NCBI RefSeq assembly: GCF_947507565.1 | Contig: NC_089193.1 | Location: 1,484,325 to 1,548,324, forward strand | Origin: Oscarella lobularis | Taxonomy: Eukaryota; Porifera; Homoscleromorpha; Homosclerophorida; Oscarellidae | Direction of reading: 5' to 3' | DNA length: 64,000 bases | Part shown: piece after piece, positions 34,850 to 45,800 of the stretch | Layout of the letters: each line of letters opens with the position of its first letter | Numbering within the stretch: position 1 is the first letter of the stretch | Program-made: the position numbers and the translations under genes | Notes under the pieces: model-generated | Told to the model about the DNA's origin: nothing | Database searches by the model: none | The model's input: the letters and a program-made list of their open reading frames with translations, nothing else

Positions 34850-37077
34850 TCATGGGATGGAGTGGGGATTCGGTTGGGATTGCGGTCTCAATCGGTGACG
34901 GTAGTCCTTCACGACGTCGTCCACGGCGTTTCGCCACGACTTCAAAGGCGAATAGCCGATTTCTTTCGCCGCCAGAGAATTGTCGAACCAGTACGTTCGC
35001 TGCGTCAAATCGACGGACAACCTTCGAAGGAAAAAAAAATAATCGCATAAGGATATGCACGCAGACATATCAAAAAGGTACGTACTTTGTGAGGGAACGC
35101 GCGAACGGCACGACGCCGAACGCGTTGTAGACGATCTCATTGACCGACGCAAATAGACTGGCAATCTGAACGGGAATCTTCTTGGGTGGCCGGTGTCCCC
35201 AGAACGATTCGCGTCCCTTGCATAAGCCACCTACACGGAAGCGAATTCAAATATAATCTGCATGCCCCCCCATCTATCATTCACGTGTCTGACTTACCGA
35301 AAAATTCCTTGTACATGACCGGTCGACCACCGGTGATGTTATACGTTTTCCCCGCGGCGATAGGAGGCTGGGGGGGAACGCAGAGTCTTTCCCCCAATAG
35401 TGTCAAATTATAACTATTTATTTACCTTATTGCCTGCGGGTGACAAGTGCTTAGCGGCGCACAGGTGCCCGTGCACGGCCGAATAAACGTCGATTACGTC
35501 CAAATGCGCCGTTCCGTCACCGATGTAGTAATTATCCTTTCCCCGCAGTGCCATGTCGGCCATTATCTAAATCAGGTACACGAACTTAGTCTCAACAGAA
35601 CGATCTTTTAGTAAACTATTTCGGTTCCACATACGTTGTCGCCGATTCCGAACATTCCCGCCGGTCGCACGACGCACGTCGCGAGACCCGCGCGTCCATT
35701 CGCTTTGCGCACGATTTTCTCCGCGGCGATTTTCGACGACGCGTACTCGTTGACGGGCTCTTCTGGATACGGTTGCGCTTCCGTCCAGCCTTTGGCTTCG
35801 CGGTCGTTTTTACCGAGCGTCTAATTGAACAAACAAACGTAGGGTTTTGGTAACGAAAATTAGGTTTTCCTTTTTACCGCAATGCACGTGCTCGTAAAAA
35901 TCAATTTTTTGACGCCGTTTTCCTTGCACGCTCGAACGATGTTTTCCGTTCCCGTGACGTTGATTTTATAAGTCATCTAAAGAAAATGAACTTAGAAACG
36001 AAAATCGTAAAATTCGCCCATCTTTTTACCTTTTTCGTCACGGCAACGTCGAGATCATGACTCGACACGCCGGCGACGTGAAAGACGGTATGAATACCCG
36101 CCAACGCTTTGGTGACGTGTTCAAGGTCGGTCACGTCGCCTCGGGTGTAGGAAGCGACGCGCGGACATCGTCGCTTCGAATCCGGTAGGCGAAGGTCGAA
36201 AACGTGAACGTCGGTCGCCGGTCGACGAACGAGTTCGTCGACCAAATAGCTTCCCAAAAATCCCGCGCCTCCCTAGATCGAAATAGTCAGTGTGCGGGTG
36301 GTCTAGACGGCGTAGCGAGACGGGCGGATACAGAGCGCTAATTCGATGCTAGTGCAACAAAAAGGGCTTGATTTGATCCGATTTTATTTATTGAGTGGGT
36401 GGCCTGAATTAGGATCGATTAGAAGACGACCCCTCGTCCCCCCGTAGGTGAGAAAGAATGGAATGCGGCTTTGGTTACGAACCGAAAACAGACCGAGCAC
36501 GACTAATTTCCATATAGAGAGACTGCGCGCGACCCGTTCGCATATTTAACAGGCACTGCGGTAGGCAGTCCCCCCTCCAACGCACTCTGTACGTACAGAG
36601 CGGAGGCGCATACCAATGTGCTCCGTGTTGACCCATCAACTTCCCCGATCGAGAGAATCGCGCTTCCTAAACGCCAATAACGACTTCGTTTAGGCGAAAA
36701 CGATTCTGGGTATCCCGACGCGACCGCCGCGGTTCATTTCACTACTAAATCACCCCTCTAAACGCCCGTTTTCGTCGCTAGACGGACCCAATTCTTAGTC
36801 TACACTTCCTATCGCCTACCGTGATCAGTACTTGCTCGGCGCCTTCCGTTCGCTCGTGCTGCTTGTGTACTTCGTACTGGGACAACTTCTGGGTGGTCCC
36901 ACTCGCCGCCGCCGTCGCGTCGTCGCTGTCGCCAGCGTTGTCGGTCTTGCTACGTCGCGTCGTGTAAGCAAATGCAACGACGAGTGCCGGCAGTAAAACG
37001 ACGAGACAGCCGACGACCACATAGACGGCGGCGGTGGCGACAATTGAAATATTTCCTAATGCAGACGATGACTCCAT
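34850..37077 (-). CDS. Membrane-anchored 3-beta-HSD/NSDHL-like extended SDR
   Basis: NAD(P)-dependent oxidoreductase resembling sterol-4-alpha-carboxylate 3-dehydrogenase and 3-beta-HSD. Exon 1 starts at 37077 (MESSSALGNISIVA) and encodes a strong membrane helix (VYVVVGCLVVLLPALVVAFA), a polar linker, then AEQVLIT. A 540-bp intron follows. The next exon begins GGAGFLGSYLVDELVRR, so splicing restores the dinucleotide motif TGGAGFLG exactly. Later: HTVFHVAGVSSHD, NVTGTENIVRACKENGVKKL, IFTSTCIA, NEYASSKIAAEKIV (catalytic YxxxK), TCVVRPAGMFGIGDN, DVIDVYSAVHGHLCAAKHL and YWFDNSLAAKEIGYSPLKSW. Stop at 34852-34850. The family includes ER/lipid-droplet enzymes of sterol synthesis; here the anchor is N-terminal. 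The exact substrate is not determinable. Confidence 0.82.
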
Positions 37078-37947
37078 GACGATGTCTTAGTCTGTTGAAA
37101 AAACTGCTGATTGTTTGCCGCGTCTGATTTTTTGACGTCGCTCGCGTATTGACTGGTAAGAGACTGCCACACACGACTCGGCTCGTGCACTTATGCATCT
37201 TCGAGGTGCGACGGTGTCGTCACGTGCCGCTACGGGAACTTGGCGCCCGCGGCGAGTTCTTATTGGGCAAACAACGTGGGATTCGAAGAAGAATGACATC
37301 AGGGGAATTTTGTTTACGTTGCCGAGCGGAAGGCGAGCGTGACCAACTGTGCTGATGCAAGAGGATTGACCTCTCTTTAGGCGCATGTGGGCGGGCAGAA
37401 AGTAGAGAGAATGGCTAAGCGGCAGGAAGTACGCTGCACGAGTGTGTCGGTAAACAAACAGTATCTGCCAGACGCAAAAATTCAAGGTATGCGAACAACA
37501 AACAATTCGGCACTTCGCGACGAGAATGTCTAGCTTCCGAACTGCCTTCGTCCTATATGACGTAGTGACTTGACAAATTACGGCATACTTTCTATTTCGT
37601 ACCTATTCGCAAGTAGGGTAAGTATGGTAAGTAGTAAACAGCTTTAGGAGAGTAATTTTGTTAGCACCTGGCCATTTGCGTACGTTCGATCGCCTCAGGG
37701 CATAGTGACACAATAACATTAAAGAATAATAATTCACTTCTTTTGCAATTTTACGACTACGAAGCGGCCAGCTGTGCAGCGTAAGCCTCGCCTTAGCTTC
37801 CCGCTGGAAGCGAAAGATAAAAAATAAACATCTTGCATAGGAAATATCACGTGAATGCTTTAACATGAGAGTCTCCGGGACAAGACGTCCGGGCATCATT
37901 TTCGCCTTCGTTGGTTGGCTGCTAAATTTAGGTCGTGTGTCTCGCCC
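37078..37947. other. Intergenic region between the divergent SDR and Ras genes
   Basis: About 0.9 kb. It probably holds 5' UTRs and promoters of both genes. A short frame MAKRQEVRCTSVSVNKQYLP near 37412 ends at a possible donor, but I could not link it to a gene. No repeats or RNA genes recognised. Confidence 0.5.
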
Positions 37948-37955
37948 TATAAAAA
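37948..37955 (+). promoter_or_regulatory. Candidate TATA box of the Ras gene
   Basis: TATAAAAA lies 43 bp upstream of the Ras ATG, within GC-balanced sequence. If used, transcription would start only ~10-15 bases before the start codon, giving a very short leader. Inferred from sequence and position alone. Confidence 0.4.
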
Positions 37956-37997
37956 GTGTAGTAGCAAAGCGAGTGACCGCTCTCATCGTTCCGAAAC

Positions 37998-39063
37998 ATG
38001 ACCGAATACAAGCTCGTTGTAGTCGGCGGTAAGCCTAAAGCGCGACGCACAACTCCAAACCGAAAACGAGTCTCTGTTTGCAGCGGGTGGCGTCGGAAAA
38101 AGCGCTCTCACAATCCAGCTAATACAAAATCAGTAAGAAAGCGCACACTCCAGCGCATATTCGAGCACGAACGAGCGCTAGAGGCACGCAAAACCGAGCG
38201 GAGGGGGGGGACCCACAAAGAGGGCGTGGTCGTAACAAATATCTTCCCCTTTTGTCGTTAGTTTCGTCGAGGAATACGACCCAACGATCGGTGAGAAAGC
38301 GAAAAAAATTGCCGATACGGAAGCGGAAGGCATTTTTTTTCGATCGAGCGGGGGGGACACCGGCTGTTTTTTTCCGTAGAGGATTCTTATCGGAAGCAGG
38401 TCGTAATCGACGGCGAGACGTGCCTGCTCGACATACTCGACACGGCCGGCCAGGAGGAGTACAGTGCGATGCGCGATCAGTACATGCGCACGGGCGAGGG
38501 ATTTCTCTGCGTTTTCGCCGTGAACAATATGAAGTCGTTCGAAGACATTGATGTCTATCGAGAGCAGGTATAGGATGGCATTTTTTTCTGACGTCAGAAT
38601 TTTTTATTTTTGTTTTTATAGATAAAGCGTGTGAAGGATGAAGATGATGTGCCCATGGTTTGTAAGTGTTTTATATAGAATCAATGGTACGTATGCATAT
38701 ATACTGAAGCACCTTGTGTGTCTATAGTGGTTGGCAATAAGTGCGATCTACCGAAGCGAGAAGTCGATTCGAAGCACGCGGCGTCGGTTGGAAAGAACTA
38801 TGGAATACCGTATGTGGAGACGTCGGCTAAAACGAGAATGGGCGTGGTAGGGATAGAATAGTTAATTTTGGATATTTTCAACGAGGTATTTCTCTCTAAG
38901 GACGATGCTTTTTATACTCTCGTTCGAGAAATCAGGCGTTATGTGGGTGGAATCGAAAAAAAAGAGTCTTTCTCTCTCTTATGATATCTGTTTTGTTGTA
39001 TAGAAAGAGGTTCGTGGAGAGAAACTTAAACCGAAGAAGAAGAGAACGTGCTCGATATTGTGA
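37998..39063 (+). CDS. Ras family small GTPase
   Basis: Membrane-bound signalling GTPase of the H/K/N-Ras type. Exon 1 encodes [10 protein letters not shown] and is split within the P-loop; exon 2 gives [17 protein letters not shown]. Exon 3 (FVEEYDPTI) and exon 4 ([20 protein letters not shown]) together make the effector loop. Exon 4 continues [35 protein letters not shown], and then [12 protein letters not shown] and [20 protein letters not shown]. The last exon gives [19 protein letters not shown] with stop 39061-39063. That is a polybasic tail plus CAAX box CSIL. Leucine in the X position predicts geranylgeranylation, unlike vertebrate Ras ending in M or S. All G1-G5 motifs are intact. 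Seven small exons; the P-loop split exon is ~31 nt. Confidence 0.92.
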
Positions 39064-39396
39064 CAATGGTAAAAGGGAAAAGATATCTGTTTTGAACAAG
39101 TGGTTTTGCTGTACCCCATTGAACTTTGGTAATTTAGTAAGCATATGGCACTGTATGGGTTCTGTTGATTTTAAATGGGAATTGAATTTCAACAATGTCG
39201 GTAGTGGCTGCTAGCACATTGGCTGTGCTTTTGAGACATACAGTGCTCAGTTAAATTACATAGTAAATGTGGTAAGATAAATAATTCGAAGGTGGGACTT
39301 TTTACGTTTTCATTTCAGTAGCGTACGTTATCTTTCTTCTCTGCATTATTCGTCGAGACAGAGACAGGCATTCTTTCGCTTTCGCGTCAAGACAAT
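39064..39396. other. Ras 3' UTR and G-gamma upstream region
   Basis: About 330 bp, AT-rich, without recognised exons. Likely holds the Ras 3' UTR and the G-gamma promoter. Confidence 0.5.
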
Positions 39397-39652
39397 ATGT
39401 CCGCTGCCGTTGCCGCCGCTCAGAAACTCGTTGAGCAGCTTCGCGTCGAAGCTTCCATCGAAAGAATGAAGATTTCGACGGCTTCAGAACAGTGAGTTCG
39501 GAGGCTGGCACGCACATCCGCTTCGTAGCGAATTTTCTGCCTTTAGGCTTATTCAGCATTGTCAGGAAAACGAACGGGGAGATCCTTTGGTGGTGGGAAT
39601 CACCCAGGGTGACAATCCGTACAAGGAAAACAAAGGATGTCTCCTTATCTGA
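39397..39652 (+). CDS. Heterotrimeric G-protein gamma subunit
   Basis: Small prenylated partner of G beta. Two exons: the first encodes MSAAVAAAQKLVEQLRVEAS then IERMKISTASEQ (split), the second LIQHCQENERGDPLVVGITQ, ending DNPYKENKGCLLI. Family landmarks are all present: the KLVEQLRxEAxxxRxKxS helix, the DPL motif, NPYKEN (equivalent to NPFRE/K), and a CAAX box CLLI predicting geranylgeranylation. Predicted length is about 67 residues, normal for G gamma. The donor is CA|gtgagt, the acceptor tttag|G, in phase. It probably forms beta-gamma dimers used by G-protein-coupled receptors. Confidence 0.93.
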
Positions 39653-39844
39653 ATACGCGGTTTTTTTCTCTTTTAGCTTTCGTTAGTTTACATGCATGGG
39701 TGAGTTAATTCTTATTGCATTGAATTTGGGGTAAAAAAAGGATTTGGCACTTGCCAAATGGCCAAAGAAAATTTTTTAGCGCACGTCGCGTTCCGCCGGA
39801 AGACGCGTGCGATACGAGCATGCGCTGCGGCACGAAAAATTAAA

Positions 39845-42800
39845 ATGTCCGCAAAGCGACTCCGCGAGCAGCTAGCGTCGCTGACAAATCCCGAGCCGCT
39901 TTCCTTCGATCCCGAAGACGAGTTCGCCGACGTCGACGGAAGCCGGCTCGTTTCTCTCGACGCGTGTCGCGACGACGCGATCGAAATTCCCGTCGCCGCT
40001 TCGAAACTTCGCCGAGAGGCGACGTTGAGCCGAAACGACGACGACGATCGTCGATATAGGGGGCGAGTGGCGTCGCGAAGAAAGCTCGGACTGGGCGATG
40101 AAGACTGGAGCGACGTTTCGACGTCATCTTCGTTCGACGAAGAAGAAGAAGAAGAAGAAGTGGAGCCGGAAGACGAAGAGGAGGAGCAAATGAGCGATGA
40201 GGCAGAGGAAGAGAGTGATGAATCGGAGGATGAAGATTTTCGGCATTTTCGACGTGAAAACTTTGAAGAGGACGTCGAAAAGGGAAAAGCCTTGAAATCC
40301 CAAATAAGTGAGGTTAAATTATTACTTGGAATGCATATCTAACGAATTCTTCTTTTTCAGAGTTGTGGGATTGTTTGTTGGAGACGCGAATCAAGTTGCA
40401 ACGTGCCGTTGCAAATGTGAATCGTTTTCCCCAAGGTTCAGACGACTGGGAAGCGTTTCTTTCTGCAGGGGAACGTGACGTGAAAACTGGAGTAGGAAAC
40501 GGTATCAAACGTCTTGTTATATTATCCTGAAATATTTTTTTATTAATTTGTGACGTATTTAGCAATGGAAGCTTTGACAGGTCTGCTTGATGATTTAGTA
40601 AGGCTCCAGCAGACGCTAGTGGAAAAGAACGGGGAGACAAGAAGACAAGTTGGGGAGAAGATAGAAGACAAAGTAAGCCTAAGAGACCTGATATAAAGAA
40701 TATATACACCGCCTGCCTCCGGAGTACGTACACCGCTTGCCGGAATATATACACCGCTTGCCGGAATATATACACCGCCTGCCGGCCGAGTACGTACACC
40801 GCTTGCCGTAATATATGCTCCGCCTGCCGGCGGAGTACGTACACGCCTGCCGGAATATATACACCGCCTGCCGGCGGAGTACGTACACGCTTGCCGTAAT
40901 ATATACACCGCCTGCCGTAATATATACTCCGCCTGCCGGCGGAGTACGTACACGCTTGCCGTAATATGTACACCGCCTGCCGGCGGAGTACGTACACGCC
41001 TGCCGGAATATATACACCGCCTGCCGTAATATATACACCGCCTGCCGGCGGAGTACGTACACGCCTGCCGGAATATATACACCGCATGCCGGAATATATA
41101 CTCCGCCTGCCGGCGGAGTACGTACACGCTTGCCGTAATATGTACACCGCCTGCCGGCGGAGTACGTACACGCCTGCCGGAATATATACACCGCCTGCCG
41201 TAATATATACACCGCCTGCCGGCGGAGTACGTACACGCCTGCCGGAATATATACACCGCATGCCGAAATATATACTCCGCCTGCCGTAATATATACACCG
41301 CCTGCCGGCGGAGTACGTACACGCCTGCCGGAATATATACACCGCATGCCGTAATATATACACCGCCTGCCGTAATATATACACCGCCTGCCTGCGGAGT
41401 ACGTACACCGCTTGCCGTAATATATACTCCGCCTGCCGGCGGAGTACGTACACGCCTGCCGGAATATATACACCGCCTGCCGTAATATATACACCGCCTG
41501 CCGGCGGAGTACGTACACGCTTGCCGGAATATATACACCGCATGCCGTAATATATACACCGCCTGCCGGCGGAGTACGTACACCGCTTGCCGGAATATAT
41601 ACACCGCCTGCTGGCGGAGTACGTACACGCTTGCCGGAATATATACACCGCCTGCCGGCGGAGTACGTACACGGCTGCCGTAATATATACACCGCATGCC
41701 GTAATATATACACCGCATGGGTCGGCCCCGACCCTCACTCGCCTATCGCCGACCCATACACTACTAAAACGTTATGCCATTTGCCTTCTCCCTATGCCTT
41801 TTGCCTTCTCCTACAGTATGCCTTTTGCCTTCTCCCCATGCCTTTTGCCTTCTCCTATTCCCTTTGCCTTCTCCTATGCCTTTTGCCTTCTCCCTATGCC
41901 TTTTGCCTTCTCCCTATGCCTTTTCCCTATGCCTTTTGCCTTCTCCCTTTGCCTTTTGCCTTCTCCCTATGCCTTTTGCCTTCTCCCTTTGCCTTTTGCC
42001 TTTTCCCTATGCCTTTTGCCTTCTCCCTTTGCCTTTTGCCTTTTCTCTTTGCCTTTTGCTTTCTCCCTTTGCCTTTTGCCTTTTCCCTATGCCTTTTGCC
42101 TTCTCCCTTTGCCTTTTGCCTTTTCCCTATGCCTTTTGCCTTCTCCCTTTGCCTTTTGCCTTCTCCCTATGCCTTTTGCCTTCTCCCTTTGCCTTTTGCC
42201 TTCTCCCTATGCCTTTTGCCTTTTCCCTATGCCTTTTGCCTTCTCCCTATGCCTTTTCCCTATGCCTTTTGCCTTTTCCCTATGCCTTTTGCCTTCTCCC
42301 TATGCCTTTTGCCTTCTCCCTTTGCCTTTTGCCTTCTCCCTATGCCTTTTGCCTTTTCCCTATGCCTTTTGCCTTCTCCCTATGCCTTTTCCCTATGCCT
42401 TTTGCCTTCTCCCTATGCCTTTTGCCTTCTCCCTTTGCCTTTTGCCTTCTCCCTTTGCATTTTGCCTTTTCCCTATGCCTTTTGCCTTCTCCCTGCCGGC
42501 GGAGTACGTACACGCCTGCCGTAATATATACACCGCCTGCCGGTGGAGTACGTACACGCCTGCCGTAATATATACACCGCCTGCCGGCGGAGTACGTACA
42601 CCGCTTGCCGTAATATATGCTCCGCCTGCCGGCGGAGTACCTACACCGCTCGCCGGCATATATACACCGCCTGCCGGCGGAGTACCTACACGCCTGCCGG
42701 AATATATACACCGCATGCCGGAATATATACACCGCCTGCCTGCGGAGTACGTACACGCCTGCCGTAATATATACACCGCATGCCGGCGAAGTACGTACAA

Positions 42801-45800
42801 GCTTGCCGGAATATATACACCGCCTGCCGGCGGAGTACGTACACGCTTGCCGTAATATATACACCGCCTGCCGTAATATATACTCCGCCTGCCGGCGGAG
42901 TACGTACACGCTTGCCGTAATATATACACCGCCTGCCGTAATATATACTCCGCCTGCCGGCGGAGTACGTACACGCTTGCCGTAATATATACACCGCCTG
43001 CCGGCGGAGTACGTACACGCTTGCCGGAATATATACACCGCATGCCGGAATATATACACCGCCTGCCGTAATATATACACCGCCTGCCGTAATATATACT
43101 CCGCCTGCTGGCGGAGTACGTACACGCCTCCCGTAATATATACACCGCCTGCCGTAATATATGCTCCGCCTGCCGGCGGAGTACGTACACGCTTGCCGTA
43201 ATATATACACCGCCTGCCGTAATATATACACCGCCTGCCGGCGGAGTACGTACACGCTTGCCGTAATATATACACCGCCTGCCGGCGGAGTACGTACACG
43301 CCTGCCGTAATATATACACCGCCTGCCGTAATATATACACCGCCTGCCGGCGGAGTACGTACACGCCTGCCGTAATATATACACCGCCTGCCGTAATATA
43401 TGCTCCGCCTGCCGGCGGAGTACGTACACGCTTGCCGTAATATATACACCGCCTGCCGTAATATATGCTCCGCCTGCCGGCGGAGTACGTACACGCCTGC
43501 CGGAATATATACACCGCATGCCGTAATATATACACCGCCTGCCGGCGGAGTACGTACACCGCTTGCCGTAATATATACTCCGCCTGCCGGCGGAGTACGT
43601 ACACGCTTGCCGTAATATATACACCGCCTGCCGGCGGAGTACGTACACGCTTGCCGGAATATATACACCGCCTGCCGGAATATATACACCGCCTGCCGTA
43701 ATATATACACCGCCTGCCGTAATATATACACCGCCTGCCGTAATATATACACCGCCTGCCGGCGGAGTACGTACACCGCTTGCCGTAATATATACTCCGC
43801 CTGCCGGCGGAGTACGTACACGCCTGCCGTAATATATACACCGCCTGCCGGCGGAGTACGTACACGCCTGCCGTAATATATACACCGCCTGCCGGCGGAG
43901 TACGTACACGCTTGCCGTAATATATACACCGCCTGCCGTAATATATGCTCCGCCTGCCGGCGGAGTACGTACACGCTTGCCGTAATATATACACCGCCTG
44001 CCGTAATATATACACCGCCTGCCGGCGGAGTACGTACACGCCTGCCGTAATATATACACCGCCTGCCGGCGGAGTACGTACACGCCTGCCGGAATATATA
44101 CACCGCATGCCGTAATATATACACCGCCTGCCGGCGGAGTACGTACACGCCTGCCGTAATATATACACCGCCTGCCGGCGGAGTACGTACACGCCTGCCG
44201 TAATATATACACCGCATGCCGGCGAAGTACGTACAAGCTTGCCGTAATATATACACCGCCTGCCGGCGGAGTACGTACACGCCTGCCGTAATATATACAC
44301 CGCCTGCCGGCGGAGTACGTACACGCCTGCCGGAATATATACACCGCATGCCGTAATATATACACCGCCTGCCGGCGGAGTACACGCCTGCCGTAATATA
44401 TACACCGCTTGCCGTAATATATACACCGCCTGCCGGCGGAGTACGTACACCGCTTGCCGTAATATATACACCGCCTGCTGGCGGAGTACGTACACGCCTG
44501 CCGGTATATATACACGGAGTACCTACACCGCTTGCCGGAATATATACACGGAGTACCTACACCGCTTGCCGGAATATATACACGCCTGCCGGAATATATA
44601 CACCGCATGCCGTAATATATACACCGCCTGCCGGCGGAGTACGTACACCGCTTGCCGTAATATATGCTCCGCCTGCCGGCGGAGTACCTACACCGCTTGC
44701 CGGCATATATACACCGCCTGCCGGAATATATACACCGCATGCCGGAATATATACACCGCCTGCCGGCGGAGTACGTACACGCCTGCCGTAATATATACAC
44801 CGCCTGCCGGCGAAGTACGTACAAGCTTGCCGGAATATATACACCGCCTGCCGGCGGAGTACGTACACGCTTGCCGTAATATATACACCGCCTGCCGTAA
44901 TATATACTCCGCCTGCCGGCGGAGTACGTACACGCTTGCCGTAATATATACACCGCCTGCCGTAATATATACTCCGCCTGCCGGCGGAGTACGTACACGC
45001 TTGCCGTAATATATACACCGCCTGCCGGCGGAGTACGTACACGCCTGCCGTAATATATACACCGCATGCCGTAATGTATACTCCGCCTGCCGGCGGAGTA
45101 CGTACACGCCTGCCGTAATATATACTCCGCCTGCCGGCGGAGTACGTACACGCTTGCCGTAATATATACACCGCCTGCCGTAATATATACACCGCCTGCT
45201 GGCGGAGTACGTACACGCCTGCCGTAATATATACACCGCCTGCCGGCGGAGTACGTACACGCTTGCCGTAATATATACACCGCCTGCCGTAATATATGCT
45301 CCGCCTGCCGGCGGAGTACCTACACCGCTTGCCGGCATATATACACCGCCTGCCGGCGGAGTACGTACACGCCTGCCGTAATATATACACCGCCTGCCGG
45401 CGGAGTACGTACACGCCTGCCGGAATATATACACCGCATGCCGTAATATATACACCGCCTGCCGGCGGAGTACCTACACCGCTTGCCGTAATATATACAC
45501 CGCCTGCCGGCGGAGTACGTACACGCCTGCCGGAATATATACACCGCCTGCCGGCGGAGTACGTACACGCCTGCCGGAATATATACACCGCATGCCGTAT
45601 TATATACACCGCCTGCCGGCGGAGTACGTACACCGCTTGCCGTAATATATACTCCGCCTGCCGGCGGAGTACGTACACGCCTGCCGGAATATATACACCG
45701 CATGCCGGCGGAGTACGTACACGCCTGCCGGAATATATACACCGCATGCCGTAATATATACACCGCCTGCCGGCGGAGTACGTACACCGCTTGCCGTAAT

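Noticed and set aside
36778-37077. Separate 99-residue single-pass membrane protein
   Set aside because: Its end at a GT donor (LIT|gtaggc) joins in phase to the GGAGFLG exon of the SDR gene, completing the Rossmann motif, so it is that gene's first exon.
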